From assembly GCF_900101335.1 (NCBI RefSeq), contig NZ_FNKA01000001.1, forward strand, positions 930,001-994,000: a DNA stretch of 64,000 nt. Direction: 5' to 3'. Positions 9,349 to 18,966 of the stretch are shown in pieces (position 1 is the first letter of the stretch; every line of letters starts with the position of its first letter). Source of the stretch: Quadrisphaera sp. DSM 44207. GTDB lineage: Bacteria > Actinomycetota > Actinomycetes > Actinomycetales > Quadrisphaeraceae. The position numbers and the translations under genes were made by a program. The notes under the pieces were generated by a model. The model searched no databases and was not told where the DNA came from. It was given only the letters and a program-made list of their open reading frames with translations.

Positions 9349-9912
9349 TCAGCCCGAGGCGCCGGCGTAGACGTGCGGCGCCAGCGTGCCGACGAACGGC
9401 AGGCCGCGGTAGCGCTCGGCGTGGTCGAGCCCGTAGCCGACGACGAACGCGTCCGGGATCTCGAAGCCGACGTAGCGGACGTCGACGGCCACCTTGGCGG
9501 CGTCCGGCTTGCGCAGCAGGGTGAGCACCGAGACGGACCCGGCGCCGCGCGAGCGCAGGTTCGCCACCAGCCACGACAGGGTCAGGCCGGAGTCGATGAT
9601 GTCCTCGACGATGAGCACGTCGCGCCCGAGCACGTCGCGGTCGAGGTCCTTGAGGATGCGCACGACGCCGGAGGACTTCGTGCCCGAGCCGTAGCTGGAG
9701 ACGGCCATCCAGTCCATCTCCGCGTTCCCGTGCAGGGCGCGCGCGAAGTCCGCCATGACCATCACGGCGCCCTTGAGCACGCCCACGAGCAGCAGGTCGC
9801 GCCCGGCGAAGTCGCGGTCGACCTCGGCGGCCATCTCCTGCAGCCGCGCGCGGATCTGCTCGGCGCTGAGGAGCACCTCCGCCAGGTCCTCACCCATGTC
9901 CTCGGCGTCCAC
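9349..9912 (-). CDS. hpt: Hypoxanthine phosphoribosyltransferase
   Basis: Purine salvage enzyme making IMP/GMP from hypoxanthine/guanine and PRPP. The PRPP loop is [14 protein letters not shown], with upstream [15 protein letters not shown] and downstream [17 protein letters not shown]. The open frame continues upstream antisense to nothing recognisable; a GTG at 9912 is supported by AGGAGG seven bases before it, giving 187 residues. An ATG at 9897 is a weaker alternative. It follows tilS by 11 bp, the conserved tilS-hpt-ftsH order. Confidence 0.93.
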   Translation of the reverse strand: MDAEDMGEDLAEVLLSAEQIRARLQEMAAEVDRDFAGRDLLLVGVLKGAVMVMADFARALHGNAEMDWMAVSSYGSGTKSSGVVRILKDLDRDVLGRDVLIVEDIIDSGLTLSWLVANLRSRGAGSVSVLTLLRKPDAAKVAVDVRYVGFEIPDAFVVGYGLDHAERYRGLPFVGTLAPHVYAGASG

Positions 9913-9923
9913 GCGGGGCCTCC

Positions 9924-11009
9924 TCAGGAGGTGTCGTGCTCGGGAGCCCGCCCCTGGGCCCCCGGGCGGCGCAGCGCCAGCCTGCCACAGGCCCGGGAGG
10001 CGCTGACCCGGCCGGGCAGGTGCAGCGGCCCCTGCCCGCGCCAGGCGGTCACGAGGGCGTCCAGCGGCAGCACGTGGTCGCGGTGCAGGTCGCTCGCGGG
10101 GCTCCCCGCGGCGAGCAGCGCGGCGCGCAGCGCGCGGCGGCGCAGCGCGGGCGCGGCGGCGGCCAGCACCGCGACGTCCAGCACCACGACGTCGTCCGGC
10201 CGCTCGTGGCCCGGCACCCGGGCCCGCGCGAGCAGGTCCGCCGCCAGGGCGTCGAGGACGTCGGCGTCCTCGCGCAGCTGCTCGGCCGTGCGCGCCAGGG
10301 CGGCCGCGACGCCCGGGCCGAGCTCGGCCTCGAGCACCGGCAGCACCCGCGCGCGCACGCGGTTGCGCAGCGGGTGCGGGTCCGCGTTGGCGGGGTCGGA
10401 CCACGGCTGCAGGCCCAGGGCGTCGCCCGCGCGGGCGACCACCGCGCGCGGCAGCCCCAGGAGGGGGCGGCGGTGGGGGCCGCGCCGCGCGGGCATGCCG
10501 GCCAGCGAGCGGGCGCCGGAGCCGCGGGCCAGGCCCAGCAGCACCTGCTCCGCCTGGTCGTCGCGCGTGTGCCCCAGCAGCACCGCGGCGGCGCCCAGGC
10601 GCTGCGCAGCCTCCTCCAGGGCGGCGTACCGCACGGCGCGCGCCGCCGCCTCCGGCCCGCCCGCGCGGGCGGGCGCAGCGGGGTCGGGCGCCGCGGGGGC
10701 GCGCACCACCTCGACCGGGTCCAGGCCGAGCCGGGAGCACGCCGCGCCGGCGCGCTCGGCGGCGTGCGCGGAGCCCGCCTGCAGGGCGTGGTCGACCACG
10801 ACGGCTCCCGCGCGCCAGCCGCACCGCGGCGCGAGCCACGCCGCGGTGGCGGCCAGCGCCAGGGAGTCCGGGCCGCCGCTGCACGCGACCAGCACGAGCG
10901 CGCCGCCGGGGAGGTCGGCGCAGGCGCCGCGCACCGCCGAGCGCAGGGAGGCCACGGCCGGGTCCGGCCGGCCGCGCCGCCCGCGCGCGCCGTGCGGGCC
11001 GTGCGCCAC
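9924..11009 (-). CDS. tilS: tRNA(Ile)-lysidine synthase
   Basis: Modifies C34 of tRNA-Ile(CAU) to lysidine, so the tRNA reads AUA and is charged with Ile. The PP-loop is [16 protein letters not shown]; other family stretches are [31 protein letters not shown] and [23 protein letters not shown]. 361 residues, a typical actinobacterial short form with a reduced C-terminal domain. GTG start at 11009. It lies 18 bp downstream of the DUF2342 metalloprotease gene and just upstream of hpt. Confidence 0.92.
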   Translation of the reverse strand: MAHGPHGARGRRGRPDPAVASLRSAVRGACADLPGGALVLVACSGGPDSLALAATAAWLAPRCGWRAGAVVVDHALQAGSAHAAERAGAACSRLGLDPVEVVRAPAAPDPAAPARAGGPEAAARAVRYAALEEAAQRLGAAAVLLGHTRDDQAEQVLLGLARGSGARSLAGMPARRGPHRRPLLGLPRAVVARAGDALGLQPWSDPANADPHPLRNRVRARVLPVLEAELGPGVAAALARTAEQLREDADVLDALAADLLARARVPGHERPDDVVVLDVAVLAAAAPALRRRALRAALLAAGSPASDLHRDHVLPLDALVTAWRGQGPLHLPGRVSASRACGRLALRRPGAQGRAPEHDTS

Positions 11010-11027
11010 CGGCTCGCGCCGCCCGCC

Positions 11028-12209
11028 TCAGCCGTGCACCCGGCGCACCCAGGCGGCCGGGTCGGCGACCTCCTCGGGCGCGGGCAGCGCGGCCGGCCCG
11101 CTCCAGACGGCGTTCAGGCCGGCCGTGCCCACGCGGCGGGTGACGCCGCGCACGAACCGGGCGCCGTCGGCGTACTGGCGCAGCTTGGCCTCCAGGCCCA
11201 GCACCGAGCGCAGCACCTGGTCGACCAGGCCGCGCGAGCGGGCGCGGCGGGCGGCGAAGCGGGCGCGGATCAGCGCCACGCTCGGCACCACCTGCGGCCC
11301 CACCTCGTCCATCACCACGTCGGCGTGCCCCTCCAGCAGGGACATCACCGCCGTCGCCTCGGCCAGGGCGCGGCGCTGCGCGGGCGTCTGCAGCAGGTCG
11401 AGCAGGCCGACGGGCGCCCCTGCCGCCCCGCCGGACGCCCCGCCGCCGCGGCGCACGAGCTCCGGCAGCGACCGGACGGCGGCGGCGGCCCGCTCCAGGC
11501 CGGCGCCGGGGTCGCCGACGAGGTCGTCCGCGAGGGCGCGCACGCGCTCGCGCAGGTGGTCGGCCAGCCACGGCGCCGCGGCGAACTGCACCCGGTGGGT
11601 CTCCTCGTGCAGGGCCACCCACAGGGCGAAGTCGTCGAGGTCGACGTCGAGCTGCTGCGCGACCTCCAGGACGTTCGGCGCCACGAGCATCAGCCGCCCG
11701 CCGTCCGGGCCGAAGGCGTCGTACTGGCCGAGCACGCGCGGGGAGAGCAGCGCCAGCAGGGAGCCCAGCTCGGCGCCGGTGACGCTGCGGGTCACGGCCG
11801 TCGCGGCGCGCCCGTCGCCGAGGCCGCCCCGGGAGCGGCGGCGCGAGGAGCGCCGCTCGCGCTCGCGCCGCGCGAGCACGTCCTCCAGGAGGGGCTCGAG
11901 CAGCGCCCGGAAGGCCGTCACGTTCGCGCGCGCCCACGCGCCGCGCTCGACGACCACGGCGCCGGGGCCGGCCGGGACGTCGAGGCCCGTCACCCGCGCG
12001 ACGTGCGCCGGGGCCTCGGCGGCCGCGGCGCGCAGCAGCTGCACGACGTCGGCGGCCCGCTCGGGGCTGACGCGGGGACCGGGCCGGCTGAGCCGGACGG
12101 CGGTGCGGGCGGCGAGGTCCCAGTCGACCGGCCCGGTGCGCGGGCCGGTGCGCGGGCCGGTGCGCGGCCCGCGGCGCGGGGAGGGCGGCGGCGGCGCCGA
12201 GAGGTCCAC
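11028..12209 (-). CDS. Zinc-dependent metalloprotease, DUF2342 family
   Basis: Family long annotated as associated with coenzyme F420 biosynthesis but regarded as a zincin-like protease. The metal-binding helix is [11 protein letters not shown] (HExxH) and the third ligand region is [16 protein letters not shown]. 393 residues, normal. The N-terminus carries a GPRT-type repeat (residues ~13-27) encoded by three copies of a 12-bp unit. Start GTG at 12209. Its usual neighbours in actinomycetes are dacB upstream and tilS/hpt downstream, exactly as here. The substrate is unknown. Confidence 0.88.
   Translation of the reverse strand: MDLSAPPPPSPRRGPRTGPRTGPRTGPVDWDLAARTAVRLSRPGPRVSPERAADVVQLLRAAAAEAPAHVARVTGLDVPAGPGAVVVERGAWARANVTAFRALLEPLLEDVLARRERERRSSRRRSRGGLGDGRAATAVTRSVTGAELGSLLALLSPRVLGQYDAFGPDGGRLMLVAPNVLEVAQQLDVDLDDFALWVALHEETHRVQFAAAPWLADHLRERVRALADDLVGDPGAGLERAAAAVRSLPELVRRGGGASGGAAGAPVGLLDLLQTPAQRRALAEATAVMSLLEGHADVVMDEVGPQVVPSVALIRARFAARRARSRGLVDQVLRSVLGLEAKLRQYADGARFVRGVTRRVGTAGLNAVWSGPAALPAPEEVADPAAWVRRVHG
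12133..12168. repeat. 12-bp tandem repeat, three copies, in the metalloprotease N-terminus
   Basis: Three back-to-back copies of ccggtgcgcggg (the last with one mismatch) encode the GPRT repeat on the minus strand. The same 12-mer, in reverse complement, forms tandem arrays at about 25600 and 55330. Confidence 0.85.
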
Positions 12210-12371
12210 CGACCCACCGTAGGCCCCGCACCGGGCGGGTGCTGCGAGGTGGCGGCGCCGGCGGCGACCCCCGCGCCGCCTGCTGGACGCGTGCGGGTCG
12301 TCGACCCCGCCCGCGCGCCTCCCGGACGGGCCGCGGGCGACGGGCGGCGGGGACGTCGCCCGTCCGGCCCC

Positions 12372-13847
12372 TCAGCGGCAGCCGCAGCGGGCGAGGGCGT
12401 CGGCGACCGCGTCGACGGCGGCGCGCGCGGGCCCCGTCGGGCCCGTCGCGTCGGCGAGGACGGCGAAGGCCAGCAGCCGCCCGTCGGCGTCCACCACGGT
12501 CCCGGCCAGGCTCGTCACGCCCGTCAGGGACCCCGTCTTCGCCCGCACGGCGCCCGCCCCGACCGGCGGCGGCGCGCCGTCCGCGCCGGTGAAGCGCTCC
12601 GCGAGCGTGCCGGTCAGCCCCGCCACCGGCAGGGCCGCCAGCAGCGGCCGCACCCGCGGGTGGTCCGGGCCCGCGGCGGCGGCGAGGACGCCGGAGAGGA
12701 CGGCGGGCGGCACGCGCGAGCCGTCCCCGAGGCCGCTGCCGTCGGCGAGCGCGGTCGCGGAGGTGTCGACGCCGAGGGCGGCGACCTCGGCCAGGACGGC
12801 GGCGGCGGACTCCCCCGGGCCCGAGGGCCGCCCGGCGTCGGCGGCCACCACGGAGGCGAGGGCCTCGGCGGCGGTGTTGTCGCTCTCCGCGAGCACGTGC
12901 TCGACGACCTCGCGCAGCGGCGCCGAGCGCACCTCGGCCAGCTCCTCGGCGTCGGCCGCCACGGGGCCGGACGTGCGCGCGGGGGCGCCCTGCACGGCGA
13001 CGCCGCGCTCGGCGAGCAGGGCGGCGAAGGCGGAGGCGGCGGACAGGGCGGGGTCGGCGGAGCGGGGGCCGTAGCGCCCGGGAGGGCGTCCGGGGGAGAG
13101 GCGGCCGGCGTCCACCCCGAGGGAGGTCACGGGAGCGGCGTACCCGGAGCTGAGGTCACCGGGGTGCCAGCCGGGGGGCACCGCGGGCGCGCCGCCGGTG
13201 AGGGAGTCGTCGACGGCGAGGACGACGGCGCCCGTCCCGCGCTCGCGCAGCGCCTGCGCGGTCGCGTCGGCGAGGTCCGCCAGCCCGGCGCGCCCGGCGG
13301 CGGCCGCCGGGTCCCCCGCGCCGGCCGCCAGCAGCACGTCGCCGCCGCCGACGAGGACGACCTGGCCGGGAGCGGCGCCCGCGACGACCCGCGTCGGCAG
13401 GGTGGCGTCGGGGCCCAGGCGCTCCAGGACCGCCGCGGCGGTCAGCAGCTTGGCGACGGACGCGGGCTCGCGGGCGGTCGCCGCGCCGTCGTCGAGCAGC
13501 ACCCGGCCGGTGGTGGCGTCCACCACGGACCCGCCCACGGCGCCGCCGAGGGCGGGGGCGCGGAGCAGGGGCCCCAGCGAGGTGGCCAGCACCGCGGGGT
13601 CCGGCTCGGGGGCCGCCGCCGCGAGGTCGGGCAACGCGTCCGGGGCCCGCGGGGCCAGCAGGGCGCCCGGTGCGGGCGGCAGCTGCGGCGCGACCGGCAC
13701 GGGGTCGGTGGTCAGCACGCCGGGGACGACGTCGGCGGCGTCCGCCACCGCGTAGCCGGCGCCGGCGGCCAGGAGCAGGCCCGCGGCGGCGGTCACCGCG
13801 CCGACCCGGCGGGCTCCCGGCCGGCGCGCTGCACGGCGTCCTGCCAC
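12372..13847 (-). CDS. dacB: D-alanyl-D-alanine carboxypeptidase/endopeptidase (PBP4 type)
   Basis: Penicillin-binding peptidase S13 that trims peptidoglycan stem peptides. It has an N-terminal membrane/signal segment ([19 protein letters not shown]), then the serine motifs: SVAK (nucleophile Ser and Lys), SDN in [11 protein letters not shown], and KTG in [16 protein letters not shown]. 491 residues, normal. The GTG start at 13847 has GAGGAG five bases upstream. It is divergent from ppa with a 148-bp shared promoter region, an arrangement conserved in actinomycetes. Confidence 0.92.
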   Translation of the reverse strand: MAGRRAARRPGARRVGAVTAAAGLLLAAGAGYAVADAADVVPGVLTTDPVPVAPQLPPAPGALLAPRAPDALPDLAAAAPEPDPAVLATSLGPLLRAPALGGAVGGSVVDATTGRVLLDDGAATAREPASVAKLLTAAAVLERLGPDATLPTRVVAGAAPGQVVLVGGGDVLLAAGAGDPAAAAGRAGLADLADATAQALRERGTGAVVLAVDDSLTGGAPAVPPGWHPGDLSSGYAAPVTSLGVDAGRLSPGRPPGRYGPRSADPALSAASAFAALLAERGVAVQGAPARTSGPVAADAEELAEVRSAPLREVVEHVLAESDNTAAEALASVVAADAGRPSGPGESAAAVLAEVAALGVDTSATALADGSGLGDGSRVPPAVLSGVLAAAAGPDHPRVRPLLAALPVAGLTGTLAERFTGADGAPPPVGAGAVRAKTGSLTGVTSLAGTVVDADGRLLAFAVLADATGPTGPARAAVDAVADALARCGCR

Positions 13848-13995
13848 GGCACTCCTCGCCTCGACCGGGACGGTGCGGGTCGTCGTCGCGCGGACCCGTG
13901 CGCGAGACTACCCGCGCACGCGGGGCTCCCGGGAGCCCGCGCGAGACCGTGCGGCCCCGACGGCGGCGCTGCCGGAGGCGGATGGAGGAGAGGCT

Positions 13996-14523
13996 GTGGA
14001 GTTCGACGTCACCATCGAGATCCCGCGCGGCTCGCGCAACAAGTACGAGGTGGACCACGCCACGGGACGCATCCGGCTGGACCGGATGCTGTTCACCGCC
14101 ACCCGCTACCCCGCCGACTACGGCTTCATCGACGGCACCCTCGGTGAGGACGGCGACCCGCTGGACGCGCTGGTGCTGCTGGAGGAGCCGACGTTCCCCG
14201 GCTGCGTCATCCGCTGCCGGGCGATCGGCATGTTCCACATGCGCGACGAGGCCGGTGGCGACGACAAGGTGATGTGCATCCCGATCGACCCGCGCATGGA
14301 GCACCTGCAGGACCTCCCGGACCTCGGCGAGTTCCACCGCCTGGAGATCCAGCACTTCTTCGAGACCTACAAGGACCTCGAGCCCGGCAAGTCCGTCGAG
14401 GGCGCGCACTGGGTCGGCCGCGACGAGGCGGAGGAGGAGATCAGGAACTCCGTCAAGCGGCTCGCCGACCACGGCGGCCACCTGCCCGACGACCACCACC
14501 CCGAGCCCCTGACCGAGGCCTGA
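13996..14523 (+). CDS. ppa: Inorganic pyrophosphatase (family I)
   Basis: Soluble enzyme hydrolysing pyrophosphate released in biosynthesis. The N-terminus [21 protein letters not shown], the signature region [23 protein letters not shown] with its metal-binding Asp residues, and the C-terminal [16 protein letters not shown] are all family hallmarks. 175 residues. The start is GTG at 13996, with GGAGGAGAGG just upstream; a longer frame to 13873 is not needed. The window also has a membrane H+-pyrophosphatase (46675-49212), so the strain has both soluble and energy-conserving PPases. Confidence 0.96.
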   Translation: MEFDVTIEIPRGSRNKYEVDHATGRIRLDRMLFTATRYPADYGFIDGTLGEDGDPLDALVLLEEPTFPGCVIRCRAIGMFHMRDEAGGDDKVMCIPIDPRMEHLQDLPDLGEFHRLEIQHFFETYKDLEPGKSVEGAHWVGRDEAEEEIRNSVKRLADHGGHLPDDHHPEPLTEA

Positions 14524-14527
14524 GCCT

Positions 14528-14544
14528 CGAACGGGCCCCGTTCG
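14528..14544. terminator. Short hairpin between convergent ppa and NlpC/P60 genes
   Basis: CGAACGG-GCC-CCGTTCG forms a seven-bp stem with a three-base loop in the 29-bp gap between two convergent stops. Its position suggests a bidirectional terminator. Confidence 0.5.
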
Positions 14545-14552
14545 GCAGCGGC

Positions 14553-16112
14553 CTAGGGGCGGCCGGCCCAGGTCATCGACCGGGCCATCCGCAGCGGCGC
14601 CTCGCGCACCGGCACCCCGGCGCGCGGGGCCTCGACGACGCGACCGGAGCCGGCGTACACCGCCACGTGGTAGACCGTGGCCGGGTCGTCCGGGTCCGTG
14701 CCGTAGAAGACGAGGTCCCCGGGCCGCAGCTGCGAGTACGGGATCTTCTCCGCGCGGCGGTACTGGTCGCGCGAGGTGCGCGGCAGGCCGACCCCGCCGC
14801 GCTTCCACGCCTGCGAGGTCAGCCCGGAGCAGTCGTAGGCGTCCGGTCCGGAGGCGCCCCACAGGTACGGCGTGCCGATCTCCCCCCGGGCCCACTCCAC
14901 GGCGGCCCGCCCGCCGGCGGCCGACCCGCTGGAGCTGCCGGTCGGGACGACGGGGGTGTCGGGGGCGCTCGGCGCGCCGGCGTCCGAGGCCGTTCCCGAG
15001 GACGTCGCCGTGGAGGTCGCGGAGCCGTCGGCCGCGGGGCTCGGGGACGCCGTCGAGCGGGTCCTCCGCGCGGTGCCCGGCGAGGCGCTGCTCGAGGGCG
15101 TGCTGCCCGACGACGCGCCGCTCGAGGACGAGCGGCCGGACGACGACGCGCCGGTGGCCGCCGACGGGGCCGCCGACGGGGCCGCCGACGGGGCCGCCGA
15201 CGGGGCCGCCGACGGGGCCGCGGTCGGGGCGACGGGGCCGGAGGCCGAGCGCCGCTGGCGGTCGGCCTCCTGGCGCCGGAGCCTGTCCTCGGCGGCCGCG
15301 GCCTCCTCGCGCTCGCGCCGCTGGCGCTCCAGCGCCGCCTGCCGCCGCTGCTCCAGGGCCACGCTGGTGCCCCGCAGCTCGGCGAGGCGGGCCACCAGCC
15401 GGGCGCGGGTGGCCTCGGTTCTGCCGACGAGGGCCTGCGCGTCGGCGGCGGAGGCCGCGGCGGCCCGGCGAGCGGCGTCGGCCGCGCCGGCCGCCGCGCG
15501 CTGGTCCGCCAGCGCCCGCTGGGCCTGCTCGTCCATCAGGCCGGCGACGACCTCGGCGGCCCGCATGCGCTGGTGGGCGCGCTCGCGCACCTCCCCCACG
15601 GCGTCGAGCAGCGCCGCGCGGTCGAGCAGGTCCTGCGGGCCGCCCCCGTCGAGGAAGGCCGAGACCCCGGCCAGGTCACCGCCCGAGCGGTAGGAGCCCG
15701 CCGCCAGCCGGCCGATCGCGCGGCGGGCGTCCGCGACGCCGGCGCGGGCGTCGCCGGCGGCGGTGCGCGCGGCGTCGGCCGCGCCCGTGCGCTGCTCCAG
15801 CTCCGCCTGGGCGGCGCCGTACTCCTCCGTCGCGGTCGCGGCGCGCACCTGGGCGTCCTCCAGCCGGGCCGAGGCCAGGGCGAGCTGGGCCTCCGCGGAG
15901 GCCACGGACGTGGCGGCCGCGTCGGCGTCGCGGCGGGCGTCGTCCACCTGCTGCTGGCTGGGCGCCTCGGGAGCGGCGCTCGCGGGCAGCCCGGAGGCCA
16001 GCACCAGCGCGGCGGCCGCCGCGACGGTCCACGGGGCGGTCCACGGGGCGCGCGGCAGCGGGCGGCGCGCGGCGCCGCCGGGGCGCGGTGCGGTCGGCCG
16101 GGCTCGTTCCAC
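14553..16112 (-). CDS. Secreted NlpC/P60 peptidoglycan endopeptidase (RipA-like)
   Basis: Cleaves cell-wall peptides outside the membrane. Layout: Arg-rich start, signal peptide (VAAAAALVLASGLPASAAP), a long coiled-coil region (~residues 50-280, rich in Ala/Glu/Arg), a low-complexity linker with five PSAA repeats and Ser/Thr/Pro runs, then the NlpC/P60 domain. Catalytic Cys is in AYDCSGLTSQAW, His in VYHVAVYAG, and GDLVFYG precedes. 519 residues. The coiled coil and linker match actinobacterial RipA/RipC division hydrolases. Convergent with ppa. GTG start at 16112 has no strong ribosome site. Confidence 0.88.
   Translation of the reverse strand: MERARPTAPRPGGAARRPLPRAPWTAPWTVAAAAALVLASGLPASAAPEAPSQQQVDDARRDADAAATSVASAEAQLALASARLEDAQVRAATATEEYGAAQAELEQRTGAADAARTAAGDARAGVADARRAIGRLAAGSYRSGGDLAGVSAFLDGGGPQDLLDRAALLDAVGEVRERAHQRMRAAEVVAGLMDEQAQRALADQRAAAGAADAARRAAAASAADAQALVGRTEATRARLVARLAELRGTSVALEQRRQAALERQRREREEAAAAEDRLRRQEADRQRRSASGPVAPTAAPSAAPSAAPSAAPSAAPSAATGASSSGRSSSSGASSGSTPSSSASPGTARRTRSTASPSPAADGSATSTATSSGTASDAGAPSAPDTPVVPTGSSSGSAAGGRAAVEWARGEIGTPYLWGASGPDAYDCSGLTSQAWKRGGVGLPRTSRDQYRRAEKIPYSQLRPGDLVFYGTDPDDPATVYHVAVYAGSGRVVEAPRAGVPVREAPLRMARSMTWAGRP
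15157..15216. repeat. 12-bp tandem repeat, five perfect copies
   Basis: Five perfect copies of gccgccgacggg lie inside the linker of the NlpC/P60 gene and encode PSAA five times on the minus strand. A degenerate sixth copy follows. It is a likely length-variable linker. Confidence 0.88.
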
Positions 16113-16196
16113 GGCCCGTGCATCGGCACCGGCCGCGGCCGCCTTGACCCTCCGCCCGGACGGCCAGCCCCCGCTCAGCGCGCGCAGGCGCCGCGC

Positions 16197-16646
16197 TCAG
16201 CGCACGGAGCGCTCGTCGTCGAGCTCGTTGAAGCGGCGCAGCAGGGCGGCCAGCTGGTCCAGGTCCTCGTCGCTCCAGGACTCCAGGCGCTCCTGCATGT
16301 GCTCGCGCCGGGCGCGGCGCACGCGGTCCAGCCGCTCCTGGCCCAGGGGGGTGAGCACGACCACCTGGGCGCGGGCGTCCTCCGGGTCCGGGGAGCGGCC
16401 GACGAGGCCGAGGCGCTCGAGCGTCGCGAGCTGGCGCGAGATGGTGGGCTTGCCGATGCCGAGGTAGGCCGCCAGGTCGGTGGCGCGCGCGCCGTCCCCG
16501 GCGGACAGCCTCAGCAGCAGCCCGTACGCCCCCGGCTCCAGGTCGGGGTGCAGGTCGCGCGCCAGCTGCCCGGAGATCGCGCGGGCGCGGCGCAGCAGCA
16601 CGGCGAGCTCGCGCTCGAGCCGGTCGACCGGGGCGTCGCTGACCAC
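16197..16646 (-). CDS. MarR-family transcriptional regulator
   Basis: 149-residue winged helix regulator. The recognition region is ATDLAAYLGIGKPTISRQLATLERLGLVGRSPDPEDARAQV, followed by the wing and a C-terminal dimerisation helix. GTG start at 16646, 12 bp after the ribD stop, so the two may be co-transcribed. The ligand and regulon are not evident; nearby candidates are ribD itself and the siderophore-interacting gene. Confidence 0.88.
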   Translation of the reverse strand: MVSDAPVDRLERELAVLLRRARAISGQLARDLHPDLEPGAYGLLLRLSAGDGARATDLAAYLGIGKPTISRQLATLERLGLVGRSPDPEDARAQVVVLTPLGQERLDRVRRARREHMQERLESWSDEDLDQLAALLRRFNELDDERSVR

Positions 16647-16658
16647 GGGCAGATCATG

Positions 16659-17732
16659 TCAGGCCCGCAGCGGTGCCGCGGTGATCCGCACGTCGGGGCC
16701 CACGGCGACCACCTCCCGCACCCGCAGGCGGCGGGCGGCGGCGATGGTCGAGCCGGTCGCGGTGGTCGCCAGCGCCGCGGGCCCCTGCCCCAGCAGCGCG
16801 GGCGCCAGGTAGGCGACGACGCGGTCGACCAGGTCGGCGTCGACGAAGGCGCCCGCCAGGGTGGGGCCGCCCTCCAGCAGCACCGAGCGCACCCCGCGCG
16901 CGTGCAGCACCCCCAGCGCGGCCGCGAGGTCGACGCCGCGCCCGCCCGGGCCGGCACCGACGTCCGCGGCCGTCAGCACCAGGGTCGGCGCGGCGCCGTC
17001 GCGCACGCGGGCGCCGGCCGGCGTGCGGCCGCGGGCGTCGAGGACGACGCGCAGCGGCTGGCGGGCCGGCGGCGGGTCGGTGCGCGCCGTCAGCGCGGGG
17101 TCGTCGGCGAGGACCGTGCCGACCCCCACCACGACGGCGTCCGCGCGCGAGCGCAGCGCGTGGACGTCGGCGCGCGCCTCCTGCGAGGTGATCCAGCGGC
17201 TCGTGCCGTCGGCGGCGGCGCTGCGGCCGTCCAGCGTCGCGGCGACCTTCCACGTCACGAGCGGCCTGCCGGTGCGCACCGCGTGCAGCCACGCGGCGTT
17301 GACCTCTGCGGCCTCCTCCGCGAGCAGGCCGCCCTCGACGTCCACGCCGGCGGCCGCCAGCACCGCCGCGCCGCCGCCGGCGACCGGGTCGGGGTCGGCG
17401 ACGGCGTGCACGACCCGCGCGACCCCGGCGCGCAACAGGGCCTGCGTGCACGGCCCGGTGCGGCCGGTGTGCCGGCACGGCTCGAGGGTGACGACGGCCG
17501 TGCCGCCGCGGGCGCGCCCGCCCGCGGCGGCCAGGGCCTCGACCTCCGCGTGCGGGCCGCCGGCGCGCCGGTGCCAGCCCTCCCCCGCCACCGCGCCCGC
17601 GGCGTCCAGCACCACGCAGCCGACCACGGGGTTTGGCGAGGTGGTCCCCAGCCCGAGCGCGGACAGCTGCACCGCCCGGGCCATCGCCGCGCGCTCGCGC
17701 TGCCGGCGCTGTTCGTGCGCTCCTGCGTCCAC
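16659..17732 (-). CDS. ribD: Bifunctional riboflavin deaminase/reductase RibD
   Basis: Carries out deamination and side-chain reduction in riboflavin synthesis. The N-terminal deaminase has SPNPVVGCVV, the zinc motif HAEVEAL and PCRHTGRTGPC. The reductase half has VTWKVAATLDGRSAAADGTSRWITS, DAVVVGVGTVLADDPALTAR, and LLEGGPTLAGAFVDADLVD. 357 residues. GTG start at 17732; an internal ATG (MARAVQLSALGLG) 16 codons later is an alternative. No FMN riboswitch fits the 61-bp gap upstream. Other rib genes are not in the window. Confidence 0.93.
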   Translation of the reverse strand: MDAGAHEQRRQRERAAMARAVQLSALGLGTTSPNPVVGCVVLDAAGAVAGEGWHRRAGGPHAEVEALAAAGGRARGGTAVVTLEPCRHTGRTGPCTQALLRAGVARVVHAVADPDPVAGGGAAVLAAAGVDVEGGLLAEEAAEVNAAWLHAVRTGRPLVTWKVAATLDGRSAAADGTSRWITSQEARADVHALRSRADAVVVGVGTVLADDPALTARTDPPPARQPLRVVLDARGRTPAGARVRDGAAPTLVLTAADVGAGPGGRGVDLAAALGVLHARGVRSVLLEGGPTLAGAFVDADLVDRVVAYLAPALLGQGPAALATTATGSTIAAARRLRVREVVAVGPDVRITAAPLRA

Positions 17733-17774
17733 CCGTCGACGCTACCCGCGCGCCCTCGCCCGGATCGCGCGGAG

Positions 17775-17793
17775 CAAGGGTAGGCTGCCCTTC
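17775..17793. promoter_or_regulatory. Putative DtxR/IdeR iron box overlapping a leaderless-type promoter
   Basis: The 19-bp site CAAGGGTAGGCTGCCCTTC ends right before the GTG of the siderophore-interacting gene. It is an imperfect palindrome and matches the DtxR/IdeR consensus (TTAGGTTAGGCTAACCTAA) at 12 of 19 positions by my alignment, including the central TAGGCT. TAGGCT also fits a TANNNT -10 box, seven bases before the start, as expected for a leaderless mRNA. Confidence 0.5.
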
Positions 17794-18792
17794 GTGACGG
17801 TAGCGGAGACGAGCGCCCCGGGCGCCAGCAGCCCGCGCGCCCTGCCGACCTACCGCAGCTTCGAGGCCCGCGTCAGCCGCACCGAGCGGCTCTGCCCGAG
17901 CTTCCTGCGCGTCACGTTCACCGGGGAGGAGCTGCACTCCTTCGGCCTCGGCGGCGCCGACCAGCGCATCAAGCTGCTGCTGGCCCCGGACGGCGGCACG
18001 CTCGACCCGGTGCGCCCCGCCGGCGCCGACTGGTACGAGCGGTGGCGCGCCCTGCCCGAGGCCGCCCGCCCCGTGCTGCGCACCTACACCGTGCGCTCGG
18101 CCCGCCCGCGGCTGGCGGAGGTGGACGTCGACTTCGTCCTGCACGGCGTCGGGCCCGGCGCCGCGGACGCCGCGGGGCCCGCGTCGCGGTGGGCCGCGGC
18201 CGCGCGCGCCGGGGACCGCGTGCTGCTCGTCGGCCCGGACAGCAGCGGCGCCGGCCGCGCCTGGGGGTGCGAGTGGGCGCCGCCGGCCGACGCCGGCACG
18301 CTGCTGCTGGCCGGCGACGAGACCGCCGTCCCCGCCGTGTGCGCCGTGCTGGAGCAGCTGCCCTCCGGGCCGCGCACCGTCGTGCTCCTGGAGGTGCCGG
18401 AGCAGGGCGACGTCCTCGACGTCCCGGCCCCGGCGGGGGCCGAGGTGCGGTGGCTGCCGCGCCGCACGGCCTCCGGCACGCGCCCGCACGGGCAGCTGCT
18501 GACCGCCGCCGTCCGCGAGGCCGTGCGCGGCGCGACGGCGCCGGTGGGCGCCCGCCCGGCCGGCCTGGCGCGGGCCCTCGCCGAGCCCGAGGACGTCGAC
18601 GTCGACGGCGCGCTGCTGTGGGAGGTGCCCTCGGCGCCGGCGGCGGCCGCCGGCGGGCTCTACGCCTGGCTGGCCGGGGAGGCGGGCGTGGTCAAGGAGC
18701 TGCGCCGGCACCTGGTGCGCGACGTCGGGGTGCCGCGCTCGTCCGTGGCGTTCATGGGCTACTGGCGGGCGGGCCGCGCCCACGCGGTCTGA
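17794..18792 (+). CDS. Siderophore-interacting protein (flavin-dependent ferric reductase)
   Basis: Cytoplasmic FAD/NAD(P)H-dependent enzyme of the SIP/ViuB family that releases iron from imported ferric siderophores. The FAD-binding motif is RTYTVRSARP (residues ~100), preceded by the ferredoxin-reductase fold start YRSFEARVSRTERLCPSFLRVTFTG. A siderophore-binding C-terminal half follows with LLLAGDETAVPAVCAVLEQL and the terminal VAFMGYWRAGRA. 332 residues. GTG at 17794 is placed directly after a predicted iron box, suggesting iron-repressed, leaderless expression. No siderophore transporter is adjacent. Confidence 0.9.
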   Translation: MTVAETSAPGASSPRALPTYRSFEARVSRTERLCPSFLRVTFTGEELHSFGLGGADQRIKLLLAPDGGTLDPVRPAGADWYERWRALPEAARPVLRTYTVRSARPRLAEVDVDFVLHGVGPGAADAAGPASRWAAAARAGDRVLLVGPDSSGAGRAWGCEWAPPADAGTLLLAGDETAVPAVCAVLEQLPSGPRTVVLLEVPEQGDVLDVPAPAGAEVRWLPRRTASGTRPHGQLLTAAVREAVRGATAPVGARPAGLARALAEPEDVDVDGALLWEVPSAPAAAAGGLYAWLAGEAGVVKELRRHLVRDVGVPRSSVAFMGYWRAGRAHAV

Positions 18793-18856
18793 GCCCGCGC
18801 CCGCGCGGTCCGAGCCCGCACCCGCGCGGCGGGCGGGACGGCCCCGCCGGCCGCAT

Positions 18857-18900
18857 CTGCCCGTGCCTGCCTGCGCCTGCCCGTGCCTGCCCGTGCCTCC
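18857..18900. repeat. 10-bp tandem repeat, about four copies, intergenic
   Basis: Four degenerate copies of ccgtgcctgc lie in the 174-bp gap between the siderophore-interacting gene and the next gene. The array is followed closely by the ribosome site of that gene and may sit in its 5' leader. Confidence 0.7.
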
Positions 18901-18966
18901 CTGTTGGCAGGAGCGTCGCGGGCGACGAGAATGGCCGGACCCACCCCCACCGCCGCAGGAGGGTCC

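Noticed and set aside
6710-9574. Very long minus-strand frame over ftsH and folE
   Set aside because: It is an out-of-frame shadow of ftsH/folE; the in-frame proteins carry all expected motifs.
15157-15216. Possible CRISPR array
   Set aside because: The 12-bp repeats are contiguous with no spacers and are in-frame coding repeats (PSAA). No cas genes are present.
16113-16196. c-di-AMP (ydaO-type) riboswitch before the NlpC/P60 gene
   Set aside because: Such leaders often precede these genes in actinomycetes, but the gap is only 84 bp and shows no recognisable conserved stems.
17733-17793. FMN riboswitch upstream of ribD
   Set aside because: The 61-bp gap is far too short for an RFN element and lacks its conserved sequence.
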